NCBI GenBank assembly: GCA_003695215.1
Contig: RFIM01000059.1
Span: forward strand, 1-13,884
DNA from: Chloroflexota bacterium
GTDB taxonomy: Bacteria; Chloroflexota; Anaerolineae; Aggregatilineales; UBA2796
Length of the DNA stretch: 13,884 nucleotides
Direction: 5' to 3'
Position 1 is the stretch's first letter, and each line of letters starts with the position of its first letter. The position numbers and the translations under genes were made by a program. A model generated the notes under the pieces. It had not been told where the DNA came from, did not search any database, and worked only from the letters and a program-made list of their open reading frames with translations. This document shows positions 1-6,880 of the stretch, piece after piece.

Positions 1-632
1 GCGAGTTGGTAGCGCTGCTGGGCGCCAATGGCAGCGGCAAGACGACGCTGCTACGCATTTTGGCGGCGCTGAGCCGACCGAGCAGCGGCACTGTCTTGAT
101 CGGCGGCTGGCAGCTGCCTAAGGAAGCGCACGCCGTGCGCGGTCAGCTCGGCGTGGTGACGCACTTGCCACTGCTCTACGACGATCTGAGCGCGGCGGAA
201 AACCTACAGCTTTACGCTGAACTCTATAATTTACCGCGCGAGCTCGGCAAAGCGGCCTTGCAGGCGCGCATCCGCGAGGCCTTGGCGCGAGTTGGCTTGG
301 CGAAGCGCGCCGACGATCGCGTGCGCACCTTCTCGCGCGGCATGCAACAACGCCTTGCCTTGGCGCGTGCCGCGCTGCACGATCCTGCTGTGCTGCTCCT
401 GGATGAGCCCTACACAGGCCTGGATGCGCAAGGCACCGCCTTGCTGGACGCGCTGATCGCTGAATGGCAGGCGCAAGGGCGCACGATCATCGCGGCACTG
501 CACGATCTAGGGCGCGCGGCTGCGCTTTGCTCGCGCGCTTTGATCCTTGCCAACGGCGCGCTAATGGCCGACCTGCCCATGCCCGATGCCGAAACGCTGA
601 CCGCCAAATTCAACAGTCTGACGCCGAGCTAA
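1..632 (+). CDS. ccmA: CcmA-like ABC transporter ATP-binding protein (heme exporter), 5' partial
   Basis: This is the ATPase subunit of an ABC exporter, probably the CcmAB complex that supports cytochrome c maturation. The gene runs in from upstream: the frame is open from base 3, so the true start lies outside the window. Seen in order are a Walker A loop (GANGSGKTT, codons from about base 21), a Q-loop region that reads THLPLLYDDLSAAENL with His in place of the usual Gln as in CcmA proteins, a signature motif FSRGMQQRLALARA, a Walker B VLLLDEPYTGLD, and an H-loop ALHD. About 210 residues are visible, close to a whole CcmA (about 205-230), so only a short N-terminus is missing. It is followed after 3 nt by a CcmB-like permease, which supports the ccmA assignment over a generic ABC ATPase. 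Family is certain; heme exporter role is inferred from the partner. Confidence 0.88.
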   Translation, partial: ELVALLGANGSGKTTLLRILAALSRPSSGTVLIGGWQLPKEAHAVRGQLGVVTHLPLLYDDLSAAENLQLYAELYNLPRELGKAALQARIREALARVGLAKRADDRVRTFSRGMQQRLALARAALHDPAVLLLDEPYTGLDAQGTALLDALIAEWQAQGRTIIAALHDLGRAAALCSRALILANGALMADLPMPDAETLTAKFNSLTPS

Positions 633-635
633 GCC

Positions 636-1316
636 ATGCGCCGCACAAGCTTTTTCCATGCCGTGATGGCCATCGCACGCAAAGACCTGCGCGCCGAGTT
701 CCGCAGCCGCTTGCTGATCAGCGCCATGGGCTTGTTCGCCTTGCTGACGACGATGGTCTTTTACTACACCCTCGAGAGCCGCCCTGAGGCACGGCGCGCT
801 GTGCTGCCTGCGGCACTATGGGTGACGGTCACTTTTGCAGGCACGCTGGGCATCGGGCGCAGCCTAGCCGCTGAATACGATCGTGGCACGCTTGACGGCT
901 TGATGTTGGCGCCTGTGCCGCGCGCAGCGCTTTATTTCGGCAAGCTGATCGCCTCTTGGCTCTTCACGCTAATAGTGGCGCTTGTGGTGACCTTCGCCTT
1001 GAGTCTCGTTTTCAACACCAACTTGTTGCGCGTAGGCTGGCTGCTGATCGCTTTGCTTGGCACGCTCGGCTTTGCTGCGCTTGGCACGCTCCTGGGCAGC
1101 ATGGCAGTCTATGCGCGCTCACGTGAGACGACGCTGCCGATTTTAGTGCTGCCTGTGGCCTTGCCGATCATCATCGCTTCGGTCAATGCGGCCCATGGCG
1201 TGCTAGATGGCCAGCCGCTCAGCGAATGGCTCGCCTACCCGCTGTTGCTAGCCTCTGTGGACGCCGTCTTTTTGGCGTTGGCCTATCTGCTGTTCGACTA
1301 TGTGCTGGAGGAATGA
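636..1316 (+). CDS. ccmB: CcmB-like heme exporter permease
   Basis: This is the membrane subunit that pairs with the preceding ATPase. At 226 aa it has the normal CcmB length. Six hydrophobic segments are visible, roughly at residues 27-45, 56-74, 102-126, 133-158, 166-186 and 200-222. The stretch EYDRGTLDGLMLAPVPR (80-96), between segments 2 and 3, is the typical CcmB cytoplasmic loop. The ATG lies 3 nt after the ccmA stop with no clear Shine-Dalgarno, so translational coupling is likely. CcmAB with CcmC/D/E normally loads heme onto CcmE for cytochrome c assembly. No ccmC, ccmE or ccmF follows here; the next element is a tRNA on the opposite strand, so other ccm genes must be upstream or elsewhere. 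The stop codon overlaps the terminator of the opposing tRNA gene. Confidence 0.87.
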   Translation: MRRTSFFHAVMAIARKDLRAEFRSRLLISAMGLFALLTTMVFYYTLESRPEARRAVLPAALWVTVTFAGTLGIGRSLAAEYDRGTLDGLMLAPVPRAALYFGKLIASWLFTLIVALVVTFALSLVFNTNLLRVGWLLIALLGTLGFAALGTLLGSMAVYARSRETTLPILVLPVALPIIIASVNAAHGVLDGQPLSEWLAYPLLLASVDAVFLALAYLLFDYVLEE

Positions 1317-1338
1317 AAAAGCGCCCAGCCCAGGCGCT
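1316..1338 (-). terminator. Intrinsic terminator of tRNA-Cys
   Basis: Read on the minus strand, a 6-bp stem AGCGCC/GGCGCT (1333-1338 with 1320-1325) with a 7-nt loop is followed by a run of T (1316-1320). It lies 8 nt beyond the 3' end of the tRNA. Its T-tract shares a base with the TGA stop of ccmB. On the plus strand no T-run follows, so it should act only for the tRNA transcript. Confidence 0.8.
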
Positions 1339-1346
1339 CAGCTCTG

Positions 1347-1417
<71 letters not shown>

Positions 1418-1428
1418 ACTCGCACTTA

Positions 1429-1457
1429 ATGGTACACGATCCGCGCGCGTTTGTCAA
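1429..1457 (-). promoter_or_regulatory. Sigma70-type promoter of tRNA-Cys
   Basis: On the minus strand a perfect -35 box TTGACA (1452-1457) is followed by a 17-bp spacer and a -10 box TACCAT (1429-1434, 4 of 6 consensus). Transcription should begin near 1422, about 5 nt before the mature tRNA 5' end at 1417. The spacer is very GC-rich. Confidence 0.7.
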
Positions 1458-1543
1458 TTGCGCAAGCGTTGGCAAGCCGTGAAAGTTTTCCGAAAGCGCG
1501 CTACACTTGTGGCACATCTGTATACAACTGACCGAGTGAGATC

Positions 1544-2740
1544 GTGAGCCAATCCAAGCGTAGACCGACTGCCAAGCCGCGCCGTCATTGGTATAATCCT
1601 GCGCTCGGCGCTGAGCTGCCCGAGCGGCCTGACTCGACATCCGTGAGGCGCGCTCGTCAGCGCGTGGCGCGCCGCCAAGCTGACCGTCGCCTGCCGCGCC
1701 TTGATTGGACGTGGCTCGTGATCGGCTTTGCTGTGATCGGCGTGCTTGCCACAGCTGCCACTGTGCTGCTCTCCGCAAGCCAGGGCACGCCCAGCCGCGC
1801 CGCTATCTTGCTCGGCACGCCGTTGCCCAGCCCGCGCGCCGTTGCTGAGGCTGCGGCTGAAGCCACAGCGCGCCCGATCAGCATGGCCGATCTCGAAGGG
1901 CTGAATCTGAAGGCTTGGGACGGCAAGCGGCGCCTGACCATCTTGCTGATGGGCTTGGATAAGCGCCCTGGCGAGCGCGGCACAGGCTTCCGCACTGATA
2001 CCCTGATTGTGCTGAGCCTCGATCCGACCACGCAGCGCATCGGCATGCTGAGCATCCCACGCGATTTGCGCGTGCCAATCCCGAATCGCCCTGAGACGCT
2101 CTATCCGATCAACTCGGCTTATGTGCTAGGCGAACTCGAGCGCCCTGGCTATGGCCCACGCCTGACGGCTGAGACGATCCAGTACAATCTCGGCATCCCG
2201 ATTGATCACTATCTCGTGCTCTCCTTTGAGGCTGTAATCGGCTTTATCGACGCCATCGGCGGCATCACTATTGATGTGCCGAGCGAGATTGTCGACAATG
2301 AATATCCCGACATGGCTTTCGGCTACGATCCGCTGTACATCCCTGCGGGCAGGCAGCTGATGAACGGCGAGCTCGCCCTGAAATATGCGCGCACGCGCCA
2401 TCAAAGCGATGACTTCGACCGCACGCGCCGTCAGCAGCAGGTCATCTTGGCCGTGCGCCAACAAGTGCTGCGTGGCGACGTCCTGCCTGGGCTGATCTTG
2501 CAAGCGCCCGCCTTGTGGAGCGAACTCAGCAAAGGCATCATCACGGACTTGACCCTCGATCAAATTCTGAGCCTGGCTTGGTACGTCAAGGATTTGCCCT
2601 TGCAGAACATCCAGAACGCTTCAATCGACCAGCGCTACATCCGCGCTGTGAACGTGCGCGGCGAGACGCTGCTGACTATCGACCGCGAGCGCATCGCTGA
2701 GCTGATGGTCAGCGTCTTTGGCGAGAACTACAACCGCTGA
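1544..2740 (+). CDS. LytR-CpsA-Psr (LCP) family cell-wall polymer ligase
   Basis: LCP proteins are membrane-anchored phosphotransferases that move lipid-linked glycopolymers onto peptidoglycan outside the cell. The 398-aa product has a basic cytoplasmic tail (1-53), one transmembrane helix (about 54-78), an Ala-rich linker, and an LCP domain from about residue 130 to 310. The family's charged motifs are present: FRTDT (D152), SIPRD (R173, D174), YARTRHQSDDFDRTRRQQQ (281-299, with R283, R285, D292 and R293). A C-terminal extension of about 90 residues follows. The start is a GTG with a weak GAG-type ribosome site at 1534-1540; a TATACA -10-like box at 1521-1526 has no good -35. The gene is alone with no glycosyltransferases beside it, so the polymer is unknown. 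LytR, TagU and CpsA subtypes cannot be told apart from sequence alone. Confidence 0.93.
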   Translation: MSQSKRRPTAKPRRHWYNPALGAELPERPDSTSVRRARQRVARRQADRRLPRLDWTWLVIGFAVIGVLATAATVLLSASQGTPSRAAILLGTPLPSPRAVAEAAAEATARPISMADLEGLNLKAWDGKRRLTILLMGLDKRPGERGTGFRTDTLIVLSLDPTTQRIGMLSIPRDLRVPIPNRPETLYPINSAYVLGELERPGYGPRLTAETIQYNLGIPIDHYLVLSFEAVIGFIDAIGGITIDVPSEIVDNEYPDMAFGYDPLYIPAGRQLMNGELALKYARTRHQSDDFDRTRRQQQVILAVRQQVLRGDVLPGLILQAPALWSELSKGIITDLTLDQILSLAWYVKDLPLQNIQNASIDQRYIRAVNVRGETLLTIDRERIAELMVSVFGENYNR

Positions 2741-2752
2741 ACGCTTTCAGCG
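2735..2752 (+). other. Hairpin across the LCP stop codon
   Basis: A perfect 7-bp stem CGCTGAA/TTCAGCG (2735-2741 with 2746-2752) closes a CGCT tetraloop and contains the TGA stop (2738-2740). No T-tract follows, so it is not a standard intrinsic terminator. It could protect the mRNA 3' end or aid termination in another way. Confidence 0.45.
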
Positions 2753-2760
2753 CGGGCTGC

Positions 2761-2789
2761 TTGTCAAAAGGCGCGCTTGGCTTTAAACT
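2761..2789 (+). promoter_or_regulatory. Sigma70-type promoter for the LutA-like gene
   Basis: TTGTCA (-35, 2761-2766; 5 of 6) is followed by exactly 17 bp and TAAACT (-10, 2784-2789; 4 of 6). Transcription would begin near 2796, leaving a leader of about 23 nt before the ATG at 2819. This argues against the longer TTG-start reading at 2777, which would begin inside the promoter. Confidence 0.6.
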
Positions 2790-2818
2790 CGCCCAAAAGT
2801 CAGTTTAGGCGGCTGCTT

Positions 2819-3589
2819 ATGGACAAAAATGAGCATCTGGAGCGCGCCGAAGTGCGCAGCAAACGCGTCTCGCTCTTTGTGACCTGCCTTGTGGACATGA
2901 TCTATCCGCACAGCGGCATGGCAGCTGTAGAAGTGCTAGAGCGCGTCGGCTGCGCAGTGGATTTCCCAATGGCGCAGACTTGCTGCGGTCAGATGGGCTT
3001 TAACGGCGGCTATCGCGCTGAGGCGCGCCAAGTGGCGCGGCAATTCTTGCGCGCCTTCGCCGATTCCGAGCTGATTGTCACGCCTAGCGGCTCGTGCGCA
3101 GCTATGGTGCGCCATCACTATCCTGAGCTCTTCGCTGATGAGCCTGAGTGGCGCGCTCAGGCGCAACGCGCCGCTCGCATCACCTGGGAATTGACTGAAT
3201 TTTTGGTGGATGGCCTCGGCGTGACCGATCTAGGCGTCACTTTGGCGCAACCGCGCACAGTTGCCTTTCATGATGCCTGCCACGGCCTGCGCGAACTCGG
3301 CATTCGCGCCCAGCCGCGCGCGCTTCTCTCGAAGGTCGGCAACTTGAGGCTGATTGAGATGAACGGCGCCGATCAATGCTGTGGCTTCGGCGGCTTGTTC
3401 GCCGTGAAGATGCCCGAGATCAGCGGCGCTATGCTGGATGATAAACTCCAGAACATCCTGGCCAGCCGCGTCGATGCTATCGTCACTTGCGATGCCAGCT
3501 GCCTGACTCAGATCAATGGCGGCCTGAGCCGACGCGGCAGCCGTGTGCGCGTCTATCACATCGCTGAAGTGCTGGCAGGCCGCTTATGA
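2819..3589 (+). CDS. lutA: LutA/YkgE-type (Fe-S)-binding protein with two CCG domains
   Basis: LutA is one subunit of the LutABC complex that oxidises L-lactate, and resembles the cysteine-rich subunit of heterodisulfide reductase and glycolate oxidase (GlcF). The product is 256 aa, against about 240 for known LutA and YkgE. Two cysteine-rich repeats are visible: C23, C55-C56-G and C93, then C154 (in DACH), C187-C188-G and C224/C228. These CCG motifs bind an Fe-S cluster or act as redox thiols. The ATG at 2819 is chosen because a promoter lies just upstream and an AGGCGG-like site precedes it; an in-frame TTG at 2777 would add 14 residues. The usual partners LutB (ferredoxin plus CCG) and LutC are absent on both sides, so it either works with distant partners or has another role. 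Confidence 0.88.
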   Translation: MDKNEHLERAEVRSKRVSLFVTCLVDMIYPHSGMAAVEVLERVGCAVDFPMAQTCCGQMGFNGGYRAEARQVARQFLRAFADSELIVTPSGSCAAMVRHHYPELFADEPEWRAQAQRAARITWELTEFLVDGLGVTDLGVTLAQPRTVAFHDACHGLRELGIRAQPRALLSKVGNLRLIEMNGADQCCGFGGLFAVKMPEISGAMLDDKLQNILASRVDAIVTCDASCLTQINGGLSRRGSRVRVYHIAEVLAGRL

Positions 3590-3620
3590 AAAACGGCACG
3601 GACTCGCCTTGAGTCCGTGC
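3589..3620 (-). terminator. Strong intrinsic terminator of the gamma-glutamyltransferase gene
   Basis: On the minus strand a perfect 10-bp stem GCACGGACTC/GAGTCCGTGC (3611-3620 with 3596-3605) with a 5-nt loop is followed by CG and five T residues (3589-3593). It lies 14 nt past the ggt stop. Its T-tract touches the TGA of the convergent lutA gene. On the plus strand no T-run follows the stem. Confidence 0.85.
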
Positions 3621-3634
3621 TGCGCCTGAGCCAC

Positions 3635-5431
3635 TCAGTTTGCAGGCTGCACGACCATCGCTGAGCCGCCGCCGCGCCGCACAGGCTCAGCGGCTGCCAG
3701 CATGCTGCCATCAGGATAAATCACGATGCCTGTGGCCGCGCCGATCTCAGCCGTGCCGCGCAAATCCTGACCGAGCGCGATCAGCGCCTTGCCGATCTCG
3801 CTCTCCTCGAACTTGCTATCCACTTGGGTGAAGCCTGTGTTGCGCTGCGAGATGCGCGGCGCGGCAATGGCTTCGTCCATGGGCAAGCCGAAGTCGATCA
3901 AGTTGACAGCAATGGTCAGCACAGTGGTGATGATGGTAGCGCCGCCAGGCGAGCCAAAGGCCATGACTGTGCCATCAGGCGCCAGCACAATGGTCGGCGC
4001 CATGCTGCTGCGCGGACGCTTGCCTGGCTCTGGGCTGTTCGGATGCGGATCGGCCAGGTCGAAGTCGGTCAGCTCGTTGTTGAGCAGGAAGCCATAGCCA
4101 GGCACCACAATGCCCGAGCCGCCGATCGACTCAATGGTGAAGGTGACGCTGACGACATTGCCATCTTTGTCAGCCACAGTCAGATGCGTTGTGGAGCCAC
4201 CAAGCGCATCGCTGGAGGCCATTTCGATGCGCTCAGCCGTGCGGCTTGGGCTGGTATCCTTTTGGAAAGGCAAGGGATCGCCAGCTTTGGCGCGGAAGTC
4301 CGCCACATTCTCGGGCGCACGGTCACCGATCAGGGCGCGGCGCTCAGCCGCGTATTCCTTGCTGAGCAAGCCTGCCAATGGCACATCCACATACTCAGGA
4401 TCGCCCAAGAAGGCGCCGCGATCGGCGTAGGCCAGACGCATGGCTTCGATCACATAATGCCAAGCCTGGGCGCGGTCAAGGTTTTTCAGATCGTAGCCTT
4501 CGATCAGGTTCAGAATCTGCGCAGGCGTGATGCCGCCACTGCTGGGCAGGCCCATGCCGTAAACTTTGTAGCCGCGATAATCCGTGACCACAGGACGGCG
4601 CACAATGGCGTCATAAGCGCTCAGGTCGGCTAAGGTCATGCCGCCGCTGATGACGCGGAAAGGCGGATTGGGCACAGTTGGCGGATTCTGAACCGTCTCC
4701 ACGATTGCTTTGGCGATCTCACCTTGATAGAAGGCGCGCACGCCGCCTTCAGCGATCAGGCGATAGGTGCGCGCAAGGTCGGGATTCTGGTGAATCGAGC
4801 CGACTGCTGGCGCCTCGCCATTGACCAGATACAGCTCAGCTGTGGAGGTGAAAGCGGCGAAGCGCGCCTTGTTCTGCTCGGTTTGGGCCGCAAAAACGGC
4901 GTCCACTTCGATGCCGCGCTCAGCTAGCTCGATCGTCGGCGCCAGCAGCTCAGCCAGCGATTTAGTGCCGTAGCGCTCTAGCGCGCGCGCCCAAAGCGCG
5001 ACCGTGCCAGGCACGCCGACGGCCGCACCGTTGCTGATCCGATTAGGCGCGAAGGGCAAATTGCTGCCTGGATTATCAGGGTCCTTGAACATATCCACGT
5101 TAGCGGAGAGCGGCGCCGTCTCGCGCCCGTCGATAGTGATGACTTCGCCCGTCGCTTTCCAGTAGATGACCATGAAGCCGCCGCCGCCGATTCCGCACGA
5201 GTACGGCTCGATGAAGCCGAGCGCCGCCATGACCGCCACAGCTGCATCTACAGCGTTGCCGCCTGCCTTCAGCACGTCAATGCCGACCTGTGTAGCGCGC
5301 GCATCGACGCTAGCCACAGCGCCGCCCGTGCCACGCGCTGTAGCACCTGCACCGCCTTGTGCCATGGCTGTGCCTTGTGCTGCCAGCAGCAAGCAGCACG
5401 CCAAAAGAATTGTGAGCAACTTACGCAGCAT
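3635..5431 (-). CDS. ggt: Gamma-glutamyltransferase, secreted
   Basis: This N-terminal nucleophile hydrolase cleaves gamma-glutamyl bonds (glutathione and conjugates) outside the cytoplasm. The start is set at the ATG at 5431 because AAAGGA (5439-5444) lies 7 nt ahead; an in-frame GTG at 5464 would add 11 residues but overlap this ribosome site. The 598-aa precursor begins with a signal peptide (MLRKLLTILLACCLLLAAQ, likely cut after AMA). Family residues are intact, numbered from the chosen start: the IDGRETAP substrate loop (R103), the nucleophile and autoprocessing Thr in GGSTTHLTV (T414), NNELTDFD, the oxyanion-site pair in KRPRSSMAP (S475-S476), and GSPGG. It should therefore self-cleave into large and small subunits. 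It is monocistronic with its own terminator, diverging from the J-domain gene. Full family length and all motifs make the call secure. Confidence 0.95.
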   Translation of the reverse strand: MLRKLLTILLACCLLLAAQGTAMAQGGAGATARGTGGAVASVDARATQVGIDVLKAGGNAVDAAVAVMAALGFIEPYSCGIGGGGFMVIYWKATGEVITIDGRETAPLSANVDMFKDPDNPGSNLPFAPNRISNGAAVGVPGTVALWARALERYGTKSLAELLAPTIELAERGIEVDAVFAAQTEQNKARFAAFTSTAELYLVNGEAPAVGSIHQNPDLARTYRLIAEGGVRAFYQGEIAKAIVETVQNPPTVPNPPFRVISGGMTLADLSAYDAIVRRPVVTDYRGYKVYGMGLPSSGGITPAQILNLIEGYDLKNLDRAQAWHYVIEAMRLAYADRGAFLGDPEYVDVPLAGLLSKEYAAERRALIGDRAPENVADFRAKAGDPLPFQKDTSPSRTAERIEMASSDALGGSTTHLTVADKDGNVVSVTFTIESIGGSGIVVPGYGFLLNNELTDFDLADPHPNSPEPGKRPRSSMAPTIVLAPDGTVMAFGSPGGATIITTVLTIAVNLIDFGLPMDEAIAAPRISQRNTGFTQVDSKFEESEIGKALIALGQDLRGTAEIGAATGIVIYPDGSMLAAAEPVRRGGGSAMVVQPAN

Positions 5432-5545
5432 ACAGAAATCCTTTCTTTTTGTAGAAACCTTCACTTAGAAAAACAGTGTTGAACGTCTTTTCAAGCAAAC
5501 CGATGCCTTGTCAAGTTGCACAAAGCGCCTGGAAGGCTCGTTGCG

Positions 5546-5575
5546 TTGCCGAAAAGACCTCTCTTCGTCTAGACT
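5546..5575 (+). promoter_or_regulatory. Possible promoter for the J-domain gene
   Basis: TTGCCG (5546-5551) and TAGACT (5570-5575) stand 18 bp apart, each matching 4 of 6 consensus bases. Transcription would begin near 5582. It lies in the 179-bp gap between the divergent ggt and J-domain genes, which must hold promoters for both. The match is modest. Confidence 0.3.
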
Positions 5576-5610
5576 CTATCACAACTTGCCAATAGTCCGA
5601 GCTTTTTGCC

Positions 5611-6393
5611 ATGCGCATTAACATCAACTGGGTGAATCAACACCTAATCGAGGAGCTCTACAGCGCGCCGATCGTCGCGAGCGTGCTGCACGATGGCTTC
5701 GATATTGTGCTGGTCGAGCTGACCAGCGGCGAGCAGATCGCCATTCATCTGATCGAGCGCGATATTGATATCGCGTACATCCAAGCTGTGCTCGAGCAAA
5801 ATGCTGCCAATGGGCGCTTCACACTCTTCTTTTTGTGGAGCGCCATGCTCTTGCCTGAACATGGCGAGCGCTACCTGCCCTACGATTGGATGATGACGCT
5901 GCTGGAGCTTTATGGCGACAAAATCTACGCTTTTGAGAACTACGGCCAGAATGCATGGCTGTTCCCTGTCTATTTTGAGCCTGAGCCTAGCGGCCTGTGG
6001 CGCCAGGTGCACTATGGCGAAGCTGTGGATATGGCGGCGCTGCACTGCCAAGTCGTCCATACAGAAGGCGGCTTTCTGAACGGCAAGTGGCGCATCGCGA
6101 CCTTCAGCGCAGAGCCGCAGCCGCAACGCGAGCGCCGTCAGCGCGCAGGCAGGCATCATCGCGAGCCGCAACGCCCGAGTCGCGCCGCGATCTTCGCCTA
6201 CTACGATCTGCTCGGCTTAGCCTACGATGCCGATGCGGAGACGGTCAAACGCGAGTATCGGCGCCTGGCCCTTAAATTTCATCCCGATTACAACAAGGCG
6301 CCTGACGCAACCGAGCGGATGCAGGCGATCAACGCAGCTTACGCCAAGATCATGGAGTATCTCGGCGAGGATGAGCCCAAAAGCTCAGAATGA
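5611..6393 (+). CDS. J-domain protein with unrecognised N-terminal domain
   Basis: The 260-aa product ends in a J domain (about residues 197-252): YYDLLGLAYDADAETVKREY, then KFHPDYNKAPDATERMQAIN. The HPD tripeptide (224-226) that stimulates DnaK/Hsp70 ATPase is intact. Before it lies a basic Arg/Pro linker (about 168-192) and an N-terminal region of about 165 residues that I do not recognise. That region alternates short hydrophobic strands and helices, is rich in aromatic residues (around 70-125), and has no signal peptide or membrane segment, so it is probably a soluble cytoplasmic domain. No Gly/Phe region, zinc-finger or DnaJ C-terminal domain exists, so this is a type III (class C) co-chaperone with the J domain at the unusual C-terminal end. 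Inference: the N-terminal domain picks a specific client for Hsp70. No Shine-Dalgarno is visible before the ATG. A weak 6-bp hairpin overlaps the stop codon. Confidence 0.88.
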   Translation: MRININWVNQHLIEELYSAPIVASVLHDGFDIVLVELTSGEQIAIHLIERDIDIAYIQAVLEQNAANGRFTLFFLWSAMLLPEHGERYLPYDWMMTLLELYGDKIYAFENYGQNAWLFPVYFEPEPSGLWRQVHYGEAVDMAALHCQVVHTEGGFLNGKWRIATFSAEPQPQRERRQRAGRHHREPQRPSRAAIFAYYDLLGLAYDADAETVKREYRRLALKFHPDYNKAPDATERMQAINAAYAKIMEYLGEDEPKSSE

Positions 6394-6427
6394 AGTCAGA
6401 CTTCAGCCATTGCTCATCTCAGCAAAG

Positions 6428-6457
6428 GCCTGCTTGTGCTAAAATGAACAAGTAGGC
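6428..6457. promoter_or_regulatory. Inverted repeat around the -10 box, candidate operator
   Basis: Arms GCCTGCTTGT (6428-6437) and ACAAGTAGGC (6448-6457) are inverted copies matching at 9 of 10 positions, separated by 10 bp that hold the predicted -10 box TAAAAT. A dimeric repressor bound here would block RNA polymerase. The same dyad could also form a hairpin in DNA. No matching copy was noticed elsewhere in the window. Confidence 0.5.
6437..6445 (+). promoter_or_regulatory. Extended -10 promoter of the FixH/FixG-like operon
   Basis: TGCTAAAAT (6437-6445) fits the extended -10 pattern TGnTATAAT with one mismatch in the hexamer. No good -35 lies 16-18 bp upstream, which fits an extended -10 promoter or one needing an activator. 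Transcription would start near 6452, about 30 nt before the ATG at 6482. Confidence 0.5.
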
Positions 6458-6481
6458 TTGATCTGTGTGACTTTGAGAGCC

Positions 6482-6880
6482 ATGAAATCTCTCTTGCGCG
6501 CTCTGCTAGTCCTATGCGCACTTAGCTTGAGCAGTTGCCGCCAATCAGCGCAGCCGACGCCCACGCCCGATCCTGACATCCAGCTGGAATGGCTCAGGGA
6601 CGACGCACCGTTGCACGTCGGTATGGATGCGCTCGTGTTCCTGCTGAAAAATGGGCGCGCCGAGCCGATCCGCGGCGCTGTGATCGAGGTGCGCGGCGAT
6701 ATGACGCATGCAGGCATGGTGCCCGTGAACAGCAAGGCTGAGGGCGGCACAGAAGATGGGCGCTACGTAGTGCCTTTTCAATGGACGATGGGCGGCGATT
6801 GGATCGTGACTGTGCGCGCCACTTTGCCTGATGGGCGCATAGCACAGCGCCGCTATGAAGTCCAGGTGCGCACACCATGA
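6482..6880 (+). CDS. FixH/YtkA-like lipoprotein
   Basis: The 132-aa product has a lipoprotein signal peptide with a lipobox LSSC (C19), then a Pro/Thr linker (PTPTPDPD) and one beta-sandwich domain. The pattern MTHAGM (74-79), GRYVVPFQWTMGGDW (93-107) and a final beta strand matches the YtkA/FixH family, whose members are thought to help assemble cbb3-type oxidases or handle copper. M74, H76, M79 and M103 are possible copper ligands; that is inference. The ATG at 6482 is preferred to a TTG at 6458 because it gives a clean signal peptide. The TGA stop overlaps the next ATG (ATGA, 6877-6880), so the two proteins are translationally coupled. FixH proteins are normally membrane-anchored; here the anchor is a lipid. 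Placement next to a FixG-like protein supports the family call. Confidence 0.75.
   Translation: MKSLLRALLVLCALSLSSCRQSAQPTPTPDPDIQLEWLRDDAPLHVGMDALVFLLKNGRAEPIRGAVIEVRGDMTHAGMVPVNSKAEGGTEDGRYVVPFQWTMGGDWIVTVRATLPDGRIAQRRYEVQVRTP

Noticed and set aside
1590..1595. TATAAT-like box within the LCP gene start
   Set aside because: It encodes part of the conserved-looking N-terminal tail (Tyr-Asn) and has no -35 partner.
3596..3620. Hairpin as a bidirectional terminator for lutA and ggt
   Set aside because: Only the minus-strand reading is followed by a T-tract; after the plus-strand stem the sequence is TGCGCCTGAG.
3824..4633. 269-codon plus-strand open frame inside ggt
   Set aside because: Antisense to a fully conserved gamma-glutamyltransferase; low-complexity His/Gln/Arg composition typical of a shadow frame.
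5509..5514. Perfect TTGACA on the minus strand upstream of ggt
   Set aside because: No acceptable -10 box lies 15-19 bp downstream, so I do not call a promoter, although ggt must have one in this gap.
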